Positions 22,133 through 34,400 of a DNA stretch of 64,000 nt are shown here, piece by piece. Source of the stretch: Brachionus rotundiformis (lineage: Eukaryota > Rotifera > Eurotatoria > Ploima > Brachionidae); the NCBI GenBank assembly GCA_016802295.1, contig JAESIW010000200.1, forward strand, positions 2,201,923-2,265,922, given 5' to 3'. The notes under the pieces were generated by a model. It was given only the letters and a program-made list of their open reading frames with translations, did no database searches and was not told the origin of the DNA. The position numbers were made by a program, and so were the translations under genes. Within the stretch, counting starts at the first letter, position 1. The number at the start of each line of letters is the position of its first letter.

Positions 22133-23352
22133 TTTGGAAAATATGTATTTTTTTAATTTAGGAATTTTTCATATTTTTCTATAACTAAAATTTCTTTAAG
22201 ACTATTTTTACTCAAAGCATCAATTGGAAAATATGTTTTATTGTTTTTATTGGAAAATAAATTTTGGTTCCTTTAAACATTAATTTTAACATGGTTAGGA
22301 AAAAATAAAATGTTTATTAAAACAAAAGTAAATGCTAAAGCTTAAGAAATTAATATAAAAAACGAAATCAACTCTGAATTCAATAAAATGTTTGAATCCA
22401 TTGAACAAAACAATTTTATAGACTTGATTATTGTGAGCTTTTTATTAATTCAAGGTAAATTAATGTTGATTTTTTTTTAGTAAAGTAATTAAATATTTAT
22501 TGCTAATTTTTTTTTATTTTGGTTGCTGTTTTTTTGAGTTGAATAACAGATATATTGACTTGTTAGCTTAAAAGCCTTGTTATGAAACAATTAAAAGCTA
22601 ATTATATTTTCACAATTAAAATTTCGTTTCTTATTATTTGCTCGATTTTAATTAAAAATTCATCTTAAGACAAACAACATACTCGATTTGTCTCGAGTCT
22701 TCTAAATATTTAACTCAGATAATAATTTACTTAATAGAAATTTATTTAAAGTAAATCTTGAATAAAAATAAATCAAAATTATATTTCAAACTAATCTTAA
22801 AATTGTCTTAATAAATCTTATAAGATATTTGTCTAATAAATAAATACTTTTAAAATAAGCTTTATTATTTTTAATAATCTTTTCATGGCATCTTTAAAAG
22901 TTTGCTTAAAATATGAAAATAAATACAATGTTGAACTATAACCATGGTTATAAGCTTTTATGTTGTGCTTTTTTGTTAGGATTCAAATTATTTCCCCTCA
23001 ATTATTTTTATAAGCTTTTTTGTATATTTAGTTTTTATAGCTGTCACTAATTGTTGTTTTTGAAATAAAGTTTTGATTAATTGAGAAATAATAATTAAAT
23101 TTTATAAAATAAAAATAAACTGGCTTGAAAAAAAATTAAAAATGAGAAATATTTACTTTTTATGTGAGATTTGAACCAATTGATTCATTTTGAAAAATGT
23201 TTGATTTTAAGGTAAAATAAAAGAAATACGTTTTTTCAGAAAGATTTAAATCCCTTTTTGAATTTAAAAAAAATATATATTTTTATATTGATAAAAAATA
23301 ATTTTGGAAAAAAAAAAGTTATCGTTTGATACGATAATCCTATTTGATTAAG

Positions 23353-23425
23353 ATTTTGCTTCATTTCTTAACATTTTGGATAAAATGTGATTGAACAGGT
23401 TATCACACTATGAATATGAAAACCA
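23353..23425. repeat. Direct repeat, left copy (ends at gap)
   Basis: 73 bp identical to 24201-24273, starting ATTTTGCTTCATTTC and ending ATGAATATGAAAACCA, cut off by the N run. Confidence 0.95.
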
Positions 23426-23641
23426 NNNNNNNNNNNNNNNNNNNNNNNNNNNNNNNNNNNNNNNNNNNNNNNNNNNNNNNNNNNNNNNNNNNNNNNNNNN
23501 NNNNNNNNNNNNNNNNNNNNNNNNNNNNNNNNNNNNNNNNNNNNNNNNNNNNNNNNNNNNNNNNNNNNNNNNNNNNNNNNNNNNNNNNNNNNNNNNNNNN
23601 NNNNNNNNNNNNNNNNNNNNNNNNNNNNNNNNNNNNNNNNN
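23426..23641. other. Assembly gap (216 N)
   Basis: Run of unresolved bases. Its left flank duplicates 24201-24273. The first bases after the gap (AAATTTG) also occur just after the right copy (24275-24281), so the gap may mark a mis-joined or collapsed repeat. Confidence 0.99.
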
Positions 23642-24025
23642 AAATTTGATTATACACCTAATGTCTTTCTATTTTTAAACATTAAAAAAAAAGCCGTATA
23701 AATCTATTTTTTTATTGAATAAACATTAACAAAACAACATTACTTAATAATGAAAAAACTTGAAATTTTTAAAAAGGTTTTCGTTATTTTGTTAATCGCT
23801 TTTATTTACTTTTATATATTTAAATGATTAGATATTGGAAAAGGTTGATAAAAGTTAGCTTATTAAATTCATTTTTTCCACCTTTAAATTTCTCAAGGTC
23901 ATTTTTGCTTTGAAATCCTGTAAACCTGGAATGGCTTACCTTGCATTTTAACCATAATTTAGATTTGCACTATCATTAAGGACTTCAAAAATCGAACAAG
24001 TTAATCTTAAGGCAACCAAAGGTAA

Positions 24026-24238
24026 TTGACTGAACTAAGACATTTTGACCTAGAAACGAAAAGGTTTAGAGAAGATTTCATACTTTTTTTGAATTTTAAA
24101 AACGTCTTAGACGACATCAAAACTTTGAAAATAACAACCTTAAGATCAACAAGGAACATAGTAAATAGTGATAAAATCGAATGTAAAAACAATTCAGTGT
24201 ATTTTGCTTCATTTCTTAACATTTTGGATAAAATGTGA
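24026..24238 (+). other. 70-codon open frame, no family recognised
   Basis: Begins with a non-ATG codon and reads TELRHFDLETKRFREDF onward, ending FASFLNILDKM and a stop. Its 3' end lies inside the duplicated segment 24201-24273, so the duplication may carry a piece of a mobile or multicopy gene. No start codon, splice structure or domain supports a functional gene. Confidence 0.2.
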
Positions 24239-24273
24239 TTGAACAGGTTATCACACTATGAATATGAAAACCA
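24201..24273. repeat. Direct repeat, right copy
   Basis: Identical over 73 bp to 23353-23425, where the other copy runs into the assembly gap. Confidence 0.95.
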
Positions 24274-26058
24274 ACAAATTTGTATTGGAAAAATGGTGAG
24301 AAAAAAAGGTAAAGTATTTTTTACCAAACGCTTCTAAAATATATAAAGAAACCTTGAAAAGCTTTAGAATTTTTTAAAGTAATATAAAGTTACCGATCAT
24401 CGGCCAAAAGTTGGATTTAGCAATCAAATATATTTTTTTATATTTTTTAAAATAAACTATTAATAATTTTTATTGCTAATAAAATATTTTAATTAATCAA
24501 GATTTTTTGTGTGCTATTTCAAAATTATATTTTTCACTTAATTTCTTAAATATGAATGATTCCTCATCGATATTTCTATTAAAATGTATTAATTGTCAAA
24601 TGAAAAAGAAACCAACTGCTAAATATGTATTTAAGTCAAATTTAAGTCTATCTATTTTAATTAAACAAAATATTGATATAAAAATTGAATAAAATTTAAT
24701 AATGTCAAGAAAGTGTATTTTAATTAGTTAATAAAATATCAAAAAATTAATTTTTTTGTAATCCTAGTATCTTAATTGACCCAGTTAAAAAAACTGATAA
24801 AAATGGATATTTTTAGCTAAAAGATTAACTAGACCATATATCAGCGGATTTTTAAACCAAGATAGAATATTTTTAAGAAATTTTCCCAAAAATAATTCTA
24901 AATTGGGCTAAATAGTTGTACTTGTCTGCTTGGGCTTAATTAAATGAAATAGCTGAGCTGAAAATAATTTCATCTTAATGAATGTTTAAATATGCTTTTT
25001 ATTTTAATTGTTTCTTTCGGTCAAATAAATAAATGAAGGAATTTAAATTTTCAATTTTTTACTCAAATTAAGAAAGCCTCATTTTTAAGAATATGATTAA
25101 AATTTATGACAAATTGGAAAAATATTTAATATTCTTTTTCAAGATACCAAACCCATATATTATCTTCTTATTTATCTGTCTTACATTTAACCATTTTTTG
25201 ATAGCTGAACAATGAAATTTTAGCCAGATGATATGTTTAAAATTTTCTAACACCATTTATCAAATATATTTGTTTAGAATGAATTAAATTATAATCTAGT
25301 CTGGAGAAATCTTATCTATTAGGATATCTTTAATAAATTACTAGTGATATGAGAAATGAAATTTAGTTTAATAGCAAATGTATTAATTAATTTCATTAGT
25401 GTTTGTCTAGATTTTACTAATGAAATTAAATTAAATCGTAATATCAATCCATCAACAATAACTGATCAGTAAATATATCAAAAATTAAAGTTCAATAAAT
25501 AATTTATTTAAGAATTTCATTGAAAATTTTTGTTATTTATAGTTTTTTTGCTTTCCAAGACTCAAAATAAATTAGTTATATTTGTTCTGAAATTGTTTTC
25601 TGATTGAATTTTAAAATTTCAAAATTTTAATAATTTTTTTTTCTAGACCAATTTCATTAGAACTAAAACAAATAGAAAAGCGATGAATAAATTAAATAAA
25701 ATTTATAGAAAAATAATGAATTATATTTTCCTAAAGAGACTTATGAATTCAATGAATCATTAAGCTGCTTTTAATAATTTTAAATTCTTTTCGAATATCA
25801 CGGTAAATTTTAAAGACAACTTAAGTAAAATATTTTACTAAAAATTAAAAAAAATAAGAGCAAACAAATAAAATTGTAATTTAGCGAATATTATGTAAGA
25901 AAAAAAATTATGTATGAAAAAAAAGCTTAATTTAAAATGTAAATTCAGAGCGGCTTTTGACGTAATTAATTTGATTTATCTGGAACAGTATTTGTATCTT
26001 TTATTAGATTAAAATGAGATAACAAACTAACTCTCAAAGCTCAAATATCAAAAATAAA

Positions 26059-29000
26059 ATGGTAGTCAAGTTGGATTTTAATGAGTGCTTAAAGGACTCA
26101 CCTCATTTTAGACGTAATTTATCATTAGCCGAAAGTGATTTGGATAATTACGAAAATGCTTACCAAAAAGTAAATACCAAACAAAAAGAAAAGTTTATTT
26201 TGTTTATTAATTTGTTCAGATTTATGAAAATAGCCTGGCTTTTCATGCTGACGGGCTCCGTTATCTTGACTCATATAGGTAATCATTAAACTATAAAAAA
26301 GATCAAAACAAGATCTAACTTTTTGCTTAGGAGAATGATTGAAGCAATACAAGACCTTGGAAGTTTGCTAAGCGAAAAGGAAGAAGGCTTCACGCGCCAA
26401 AAAATTGACAATTTTTGCTCATTACTAAAAGATTCACAACATTGCGAAGAGGTAAATTTAATAGACAAAATATATAAAATGTAAGAATTATTAAATTTAA
26501 TTTTTGTTTATTTTAAGAATTTTTTGAATGAATCATTTAAATCTATTTCAGTCAAAGTCAACAAATTTTTGGAAAAGTAGGATAAGTTGGATATTTTTTT
26601 AGAGAATTAGGTTTTTATTTTTTTATAATAAGTGATATCAAACAATTGAAAGAGCAACGTAAAAAGTTTGAGAAAATAACTAATGAATTAGACACTGCTT
26701 ATAACAAAAATGCCGAAGCTCTCAAAAATAAGCCACAAATATGTGAAGAAATGGAAAAAAATTTAAATGGTGTAAAGAAAACTTATGGTCAAAATGGTCT
26801 CGAATATATATGTCAAATAAATAGGTTCTACTTGGTAAGAAGCAACTCGATTCTCAATATGGTAAATAAATTTTTAGTCTTATTTACTTGGAAAATGATA
26901 ATCTAGCTTTTTATTAAAAGATCCAACTTTTTTCTCAGTCTTTAAAATCATTTTACCAATATGGTAATGTACTAGTCTATGAACATGATAGCGAACTTGC
27001 CGAAATATCCACGAATCTCAGCCTAATGAACGAGAATGAACAGAAATGCATTGAACTAATGGAACATCAACATGGAATTCTACGTTCTAATGTAAGTTAA
27101 GTTATTTGAAATATTTAAGAATTATTTTAATGATTGTAAATAAAATATCTGAAGAATTGATAAATAATTTCTGATTGAATTTCTTTAAATTAAAATTTTT
27201 TTTGGACTCGTTTTGAAAATAGAATGAAATCTTTTAAGGCAATTTGATTTTTGAGAATACGGGTCAATAGTTTTTTATACAAATTTTAAAGAAAAAATTT
27301 GAAAATTAATGGTCTTAAAAATTTTAATAACTTTATTTTTTATAATCAATTAATTTATTGGTTAATTTTCTAGGCAAAAATTTATTTAGTTACAAAATTA
27401 TTTTATTAAATTTCAATTAATAAATACATTTTTTAAAGGATTATCATTCATCACCAGATGTTTCTGGCAGTTCATCTTCATCTTCAATATCTTCCCTGAA
27501 CAAACAACAATCCAATCTAATTCTATCTGGTTATTTGTATAAACGATCACATAATAATACATTCAAAAAATGGAATCGACGATGGTTTACACTTATTAAT
27601 TCAAGGCTATTTTACCAAAAAAAAAATGATTTTAATTCGGGAATTAATGAAATGGAGCCTGATTTAAGAGTTTGTAAAATAAGAGAAATTAATGATAGTG
27701 AGCGTAGATTTACATTCGAAATTGTGTCGCCAAAATGTCGTCATATTCTACAAGCCGATTCTCAAAAAGAGTGCTCCCTTTGGGTAAAATCAATAGATAA
27801 AGCAATTAATAATGCTATTAACAACCTTATCTCGGGCCAATTTGTAGCTAATGACTATCAATCTGACGAAAATTCAATTTCTCAAACTGAATTCATTGAA
27901 TCAATAGATATATTTAATTCATTCAATGATACCAATAATTCTGACCATTTGAGTATACCAGGAAATAGAAGTTATTCAAATAGAAATTTACAAGAAACAG
28001 AAAAATCATCTAGCAATACCAGTTTAAAAAAGCGATCTGAGCCTTGTGAAAATAAAAATTCTGTTCTAATGGCATTGAAGGGAAACCAAGTTTGCTGTGA
28101 TTGCGGAGCTCCAAATCCCTCATGGGTAGCTTTATCAAACAATTTTGAAAAAAAAATATATTAGTTAATTTTAGATAAGCATCAATATTGGTGCTATTTT
28201 ATGCATTGAATGTTCTGGAAAGCATAGGGGTCTAGGTGTGCATATTTCCAAAGTTCGCTCGTTGAATTTAGATGAATTGGGCCATGAAACTCTTAGCTTA
28301 CAAATGAATTTAGGCAATTATCTAGTCAATAGCATTTATGAGAAAATGTTTACCAAAGAAGTTGAACTAAACGACAATCTAAAGATTCAACGAGCAACAC
28401 CTAAATGTGATAAGTAGGTTTTGGACCAAATTTTGGTAAAAAAAGGCTAATTTAAAAAAAATTATAAAAGTTATGTAAGAGAGAGCTGGATACGAGCAAA
28501 ATATGCATCAAAAATTTTTGTTAAACCAGTTAAAAATATAACTGTTAGGATTCAGAAGTCAATAGATGATGATAAGAGTACTTTAAAAGTATTAGACTGT
28601 ACAGAAAATACTGAAAATACAGAACAACCAGATGTAATCGATGTAAATATTAAAAATAAAGACGAACTACTTCATTTAGCCAGTGCTTATGGTGACATAA
28701 GCTTAATGAGCTACGCAATTGCTCTTGACGCAGACAGAAATTCAATTATTGATCGAGATGAGCAGTTCGTAGATAACCATTTGAATACATCTTCTAAACT
28801 CAATAGAAATTCTAATGGATATTCACCTTTGATCAAAGCGATTCATAGTGTATGAATTTTCAAATAAAAGTTAGAAAAAATAAATATAGATAATATTTAT
28901 TATTTTAGAGATGTCTGCCGGCAGTTGAATTACTTATTTTAAATGGTGCTAAAATAAATATTTGTGATTTCGATGGAAAAACAGCTTTGCATCATGCAAC

Positions 29001-29645
29001 TATTTTAAATGATTTAAAGTAATTAATTTTCAAAAATCATAAAATTAAGTACTCGCAATTTCTTAAAATTACAGATAATCAGAGCTAATTTTAAATAAAT
29101 TATTAAGAAAAAGTCAGTCAAAGATTAGTTTTAAATTTAATTAAATTTTTTCGTATTATTGAAGAAAACATAAATAAAAATTAAGTTTGTGATATGTAAT
29201 TTTTACGATATTAAAATATGAATATTGAAAATATAATCAGTATCCTTTTAATTTGTTATTTTTGTCTAACTTTCAAAAAATAAAAACTATAAAAATTAAA
29301 ATAATTTTATTTAGATTAGTTTGCTTATTGCTGAAAAGAGGTGCAGACCCTCTAGCTTTGGATAAGAACAATATTGATCCAATTATGATCGCTACTGATA
29401 ATTGCCAGCCAAACATAGTGACAATGTAATAAAATAATCTAATATTTTTTTTTATTTAATTTATTTATTTAAGACTAAGAGTTGCCAAGATGAACAACGA
29501 TTTAAAAGAACAGGACATGACTTATAGTGGAGATCCCATGTTCGATGAAATACTTAAGGATCTTACATTGAACAATACTAATGTAGATCAGCTCAGTACC
29601 GATTATCAATCAGATCAGTCTGGTTCGTCCGATCAACATATATAA
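26059..29645 (+). CDS. ACAP-type ArfGAP (BAR, PH, ArfGAP, ankyrin)
   Basis: GTPase-activating protein for Arf small GTPases acting in endosomal recycling. Twelve exons join in phase to 809 aa: 26059-26169, 26220-26278, 26331-26451, 26518-26576, 26633-26861, 26939-27091, 27439-28125, 28175-28413, 28471-28849, 28909-29018, 29315-29425 and 29474-29645. Domain order: BAR (starts MVVKLDFNECLKDSPHFRRN as in ACAP1-3), PH (SGYLYKRSHNNTFKKWNRRW), ArfGAP zinc finger (CCDCGAPNPSW.. CIECSGKHRGLG, C-x2-C-x16-C-x2-C, with the Arg finger in KHR), and ankyrin repeats (NGYSPLIKAIHS, DGKTALHHATI, RGADPLALDKN). Family assignment is secure; which ACAP paralogue is not. Confidence 0.94.
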
Positions 29646-29761
29646 AATTTTTTTATGGATAATTTTTTAATCGTTTCGGAGTTTTCTAATTTTTATTTTA
29701 TAGAGTTTTTTTTTTATTAATTCTGATTTATTATAATAAGTTTTGATCAAATAAAAAGTAA

Positions 29762-31447
29762 TCAATTTTTCCATTCTTGTCGATTTTCGAAACTTTTTGA
29801 ATAAACTGGATCTCTTAGGTGCTCCAACCAGTCGGGTATTTCAACTCGCATAAAACCACGCTTAGGGTCTTCAAAAGTGACACTCTTTTTGTTTGCAGAT
29901 TGAGTTTGGAAAAATTTTGGCTTTGATTTTATGATGGGCTTTCTCGGAGTCTCTGATTTAAAAGGTTTTATAATTATACTTTCAGGTTTAGAATCTCTAT
30001 CTTTAGCATCAATAATTGATAACTTGTCACCATTTTGGACATGTTCAGATTTGAAAAACAGCTCAAACGATTCTTGGATACTTTTTCTGGCTATATCGAG
30101 TCTATTTTTATCCATATCGGATGTTTCAAGTAGCTCATCGATACTTGATCTCACACTTGCCGTAGCGTCCTCGTTATCTTGGGAAATTTCTTTGGAACTT
30201 ACAATATCTACCAATGGCTTAACACATTTCGAACAACAATAAAACTTGAAGAACTTTGGATCTAAACTTTTAAAGTTGTTGGATTCCAAACTTTCATAGA
30301 TGGCATCAATGCAACAGCTAAAATTATTGTTCCATAAAAAGCAGCAACAATCTGAATTTTTGTTTCTGAACTTGCGGTAAAATCTCTTAAACTCATTAGT
30401 ATTGAGTAAATTAGATGCTTCAATTATATGACTTAAATTCTCATCGTTCAATTGACTTGATTCGATAAATTCGTATGTAGTGCATTTGTTGCAACATTTG
30501 TCAGACAAATTTTGGTCAGGAGATTTTTCCAACGCATCCAAACAACACATAAGCCCATTTTGAATACAACAACAATTTAAAAGAGTGCGATTTTTGATAA
30601 AAATAGATGCTTTTGGATTAGTCATTGTATTGTAAGATGAAATGTAATTTTTTATTACTTTTCCCAAAGCTGGATTCTCAAGTTGAAAATTTTCCAGAAA
30701 GTTGACTTTATCTTGAAATTCCTTGGGCCCATTACGCTTAAACTCTTCTTGTTTGGTCACAATTTTATTCGGAATATAATTAAAAAGATTTTCAAGAAAA
30801 TTTTGAACATTTTGATCGACTTTTTTTTCCTCTATTTTCTCATTATCTGACTTGGTTGACTCCAATTGATTATTACTTGAGTTAGAGCTTAGTTTACGAT
30901 CAAAAAAATTTTCCACAAAAGTCCGACTGCTTTCATCCAACGAGTTAAGTGATTCAGATGCACTAATTATGCTGATTTTATCATCACATACTTCATTAAG
31001 TTGAGCATTTTTCAAATCGATTTTATTATTTTTTAAATCGATTTGAATGTCTTTAAATTTTAATTTATCTTCATCGACCATTATTACTTCTGGTTCTTGT
31101 ACCAAATTATTTTGAACACTATTATTTTCAATAAAAATTTCTTTTTTGGTCTTTTTATTTTTTGTCTTAAATTTTAAACACTCAAAATTGACTTGATTAT
31201 TTAGTCTAATGTCTTGATTGAATGTTAAATGAATAGTTGTCAAACATTTCTTAGGTAATTCCTTTGCCGAAGATTTGTTATTGTCTAATAATTTATTTTC
31301 TTGAGTAATTCTTTCAAAATTAGAATTTGGCTGGCTCAATTTTGTTTCTTGAGAAGCTGCCAAGTCGATTGAATTGAGAGCGAGTGTTTCTCGATTATTA
31401 ATCTTTTTTTTCTTATTAACAAATGATGTTTTATTTGGACTATTCAT
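29762..31447 (-). CDS. Unrecognised 561-aa protein with two Cys-rich modules
   Basis: Single-exon frame with ATG at 31447. Residues 1-280 are Asn/Lys/Glu-rich and probably disordered. Two related cysteine modules follow. Module 1, about 284-322, reads CCCIQNGLMCCLDAL, then after a spacer CCNKC. Module 2, about 362-407, reads CCCFLWNNNFSCCIDAI, then CCSKC. Shared pattern: C-C-C-x(7-8)-C-C-x-D-A-[LI]-x(n)-C-C-x-K-C, so each has eight Cys that could bind metal or form disulfides. There is no signal peptide or membrane helix, so intracellular metal binding is more likely than a secreted knot. The C-terminus (EIPDWLEHLRDPVYSKSFEN) looks ordered. No known family comes to mind. It is convergent with the ACAP gene (116 bp between stops). 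Confidence 0.8.
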   Translation of the reverse strand: MNSPNKTSFVNKKKKINNRETLALNSIDLAASQETKLSQPNSNFERITQENKLLDNNKSSAKELPKKCLTTIHLTFNQDIRLNNQVNFECLKFKTKNKKTKKEIFIENNSVQNNLVQEPEVIMVDEDKLKFKDIQIDLKNNKIDLKNAQLNEVCDDKISIISASESLNSLDESSRTFVENFFDRKLSSNSSNNQLESTKSDNEKIEEKKVDQNVQNFLENLFNYIPNKIVTKQEEFKRNGPKEFQDKVNFLENFQLENPALGKVIKNYISSYNTMTNPKASIFIKNRTLLNCCCIQNGLMCCLDALEKSPDQNLSDKCCNKCTTYEFIESSQLNDENLSHIIEASNLLNTNEFKRFYRKFRNKNSDCCCFLWNNNFSCCIDAIYESLESNNFKSLDPKFFKFYCCSKCVKPLVDIVSSKEISQDNEDATASVRSSIDELLETSDMDKNRLDIARKSIQESFELFFKSEHVQNGDKLSIIDAKDRDSKPESIIIKPFKSETPRKPIIKSKPKFFQTQSANKKSVTFEDPKRGFMRVEIPDWLEHLRDPVYSKSFENRQEWKN

Positions 31448-34400
31448 TTGTGTATTTATTTATTTATTTAACAACACGTTTCACGATAAAATTGTTAACT
31501 AAGCAAAGGTAGGATTTAATAAAAAATAAATACTTACAAAATAATTTAAAGGAATTTTAAATTTTGAGACCGCAGTCTGATGATAGTCATAGCTATCAAA
31601 ATAGTATGAGTATTTTCAAAAAAAATCAAAAATATTTTTTTATTATTTGTTGCCTAGGAGATATTAAAGCTATTTAAATTAAAAAAATTGACGTTTGCTC
31701 GAAATAGTGGGCGAAAACTGCTGGTTTTATAATTTAACAAAACATTGTTATAAAATGTTTATTATTTCCTATATCTATACTTAAAATTTGAGCCTAAACC
31801 TACTCATGATTTGATTATCCCAAATTCATTATTTTAAATTAAAATGATTTCAAAAAAAGGTAAATCAATTTCAATGTTAAAAAGGAAATTTTTCTGTTCA
31901 AGTTGATAACTAATTTTTGACTCTTAAGTGGCGTTACACAAGCTTGAAAGCCTTTTTGGTGGGGACATATATTTATTTTCATTATTATTTAACAAAGCAA
32001 AAATATTTAAATTTAAATTAAACAGAAAAAATATTTAAATTCAATTTTTTTATAAGATTTGATAATTTTCAATTTTATTTAAAAAATTAGGCTTTAAGTT
32101 AAAAATAAAATATAAATTATAAATTAACCATTTTAGAGATGTTTTTATTTTTTAAATTAATTTAAAAATGAATAAATAAAAATAATCTCTGTTTATCTTT
32201 AAATAAAACTAAATAAAACAATTTGATTTTATTCAATATTTATATCAATTGTATAAAATCGGATGATCTAAAAACGGATTTTAACTAGTCAAAGCTTTTA
32301 AATGCATTATCTTTATAGCTCAATAAATAAACGGAGATTAACAAAATTAAAACAAAATATTTATAGGTAGTTATAGTTTGCTTGATTTTTGCGATCAAAA
32401 ACTAATCTAAATATTTATCTGCTTACCGAGTACCCTTATCAAACTAACAAACCATGTCAATATCTCAAGCTTTAAATAACAACATTTTTTAATCTTTGAT
32501 TCAAATGAATAAATTTAATTGTTTTAATCACTATAATTTAGCATAATTTTTTTGGTTAAAATTCAATTATGATCCCAAAAAAGAACTAGAAAACAAAAAC
32601 TTAATTTAGGAATAGACGACTGAGTTAAAATTTGATTAATGATTTTAGCAATAATTACCAAAATGGTTATGAGAATGTCTCGTGAAAAAAAAATCATTTT
32701 TTTAAAGTTAAAATTTTGACCTAAAACGAAAAGACCATTAGGAAATGAAAACATTTATTTACTTAATGCATTAAATAAATAAATCAAATAGAATTCTTTA
32801 AAGCTACCTGCTTAGTATAGTTGAAGTCGTCAATAAAAAATGATTAATAAAGAAAATTACAAATAGAGCGCTTATAAAAGTTAAAATTAATGAAAACCTT
32901 TTTTTAGAAATAAAGCATACATCGGCTAGAACGAATTAATCAGTGAAACAAAACCTCATGATTTGATTAAATCACAATTATTAAACAAAGTTTAATTTTT
33001 TACTTAAAATTTAATTAAAGTATTTTTAAAGTTTAATTTTTCTTTCGGGCTATTGTTTCCAAATATCGCATCAACACAACATCATTTTATTTTTAGACCA
33101 AGATCGGTTTACATTATTGAACTTAAGTTTTTGCCTACAAAAAAAATTAGACTAGAGGCGGTAGAATGATCTGTTGTCAAACGATTTCTAAATAGGCCAT
33201 TAAACCAAAAAAATATCAAAAAAAAAAACAATATTTAAGCAAATAGCAATATTTTAAAGTTTGATAATTTAATTAATTAAGTTTTTTTTCTAAGTCAATA
33301 CTTTAATTTCAAAATATTGCTTTTATTTGAAGCATGGTTCAAGTAAAATTAAATTTTGAATTTTAAAATATTTTCAGAGCTTAGTTAAAAAATCTTTTTC
33401 AAATTTTATCTAATCCATTTTTTATGATCACAAAATTACGCAATATCATAAAAATAAGTTGCATTTTTATCATTTTAATTATTTCATCTTGGTTTTGGTA
33501 CAATTGAGTGATAAATTAAAATGCCTGCAGCTATTATTTGAAAAAGAAATTTAAAATTTTCTTTAATTTTTACCTGTCATCAATTTGAAAAATATTTTTT
33601 AACACGAATATCATTCAAGTCAAAATTAGCTTTTGATGGATAATTTGATTCGTTTTTAAATTTTGATAAGTTATAAACCCACTGTGCTAGAATTTAAAAC
33701 TACTATGACATGTTGGAACTAATAAAATTTATATATTTTTAAGACCCGGTATAAAAATTCGAATAATATCTAAAATATGCATATAATTATCTTTCACCGA
33801 GCTTACACTTAAAAAAAACTATTTAAATTTAACTTGTTCGAAACAATTCTTTTAAAGTTTATTTATAAAATATTTGCAATCTCGTAGATAAAGTGAATGA
33901 TTAATTCTTTAATTTTATTGTTATTTTTTGCAATATAGCTTAATTTCAAGAGAACAAGCTATTTTTTAGATTAATTTTTTAAAATCTAAGTAAATTCCAT
34001 TTGTTTTATTAACTAATTCATTACTAGATTATGTAATCTATTTTAGTTGAATTTCTTAGGGCTCTATGTGAAAACCTAAGCCCAGAAAAATAATTAATGT
34101 TTTTTTTTTAGTTTATTGTAACTATAATAAATTTAGTGTAAAGATCTCTGAAATATCATCGTTTCTTAATTAGTTTTGTACAAGTGGTTTCGATTTACCG
34201 GCATTCGTTAAATTGAAATTTGAATAAATCAAATATTTTTTAGCCAAAAGTAGCCTAAAAGACTCGTGTATCTTTAAGTAAGTAATAATTTAAAAATAAA
34301 TCACGACAAGTTTATCTGTAATCCCGTAAATCCTATTAAATATTGCAATTTTTGTATCAAAAAGTTTATTTTATATTCAATAACTTGAAGAAAAATTCCA

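Larger units (their letters stand above)
22133..26058. other. Gene-poor AT-rich block with assembly gap
   Basis: About 3.9 kb with no convincing gene. It contains the run of N (23426-23641), a duplicated 73-bp segment on either side of it, and a 70-codon frame (24026-24238) of more coding-like composition than its surroundings but no recognisable domain. A possible isolated first exon (ATG near 22389 followed by GTAAAT) has no matching downstream exon. Confidence 0.55.

Noticed and set aside
22389..22460. Possible first exon (MFESIEQNNFIDLII...) followed by GTAAAT
   Set aside because: No downstream exon in phase could be found before the assembly gap.
24507..24692. 61-codon plus-strand frame
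   Set aside because: Low-complexity composition, no domain, no splice partner.
32563..32754. 63-codon minus-strand frame in the desert
   Set aside because: No recognisable features; expected by chance in A/T-rich DNA.
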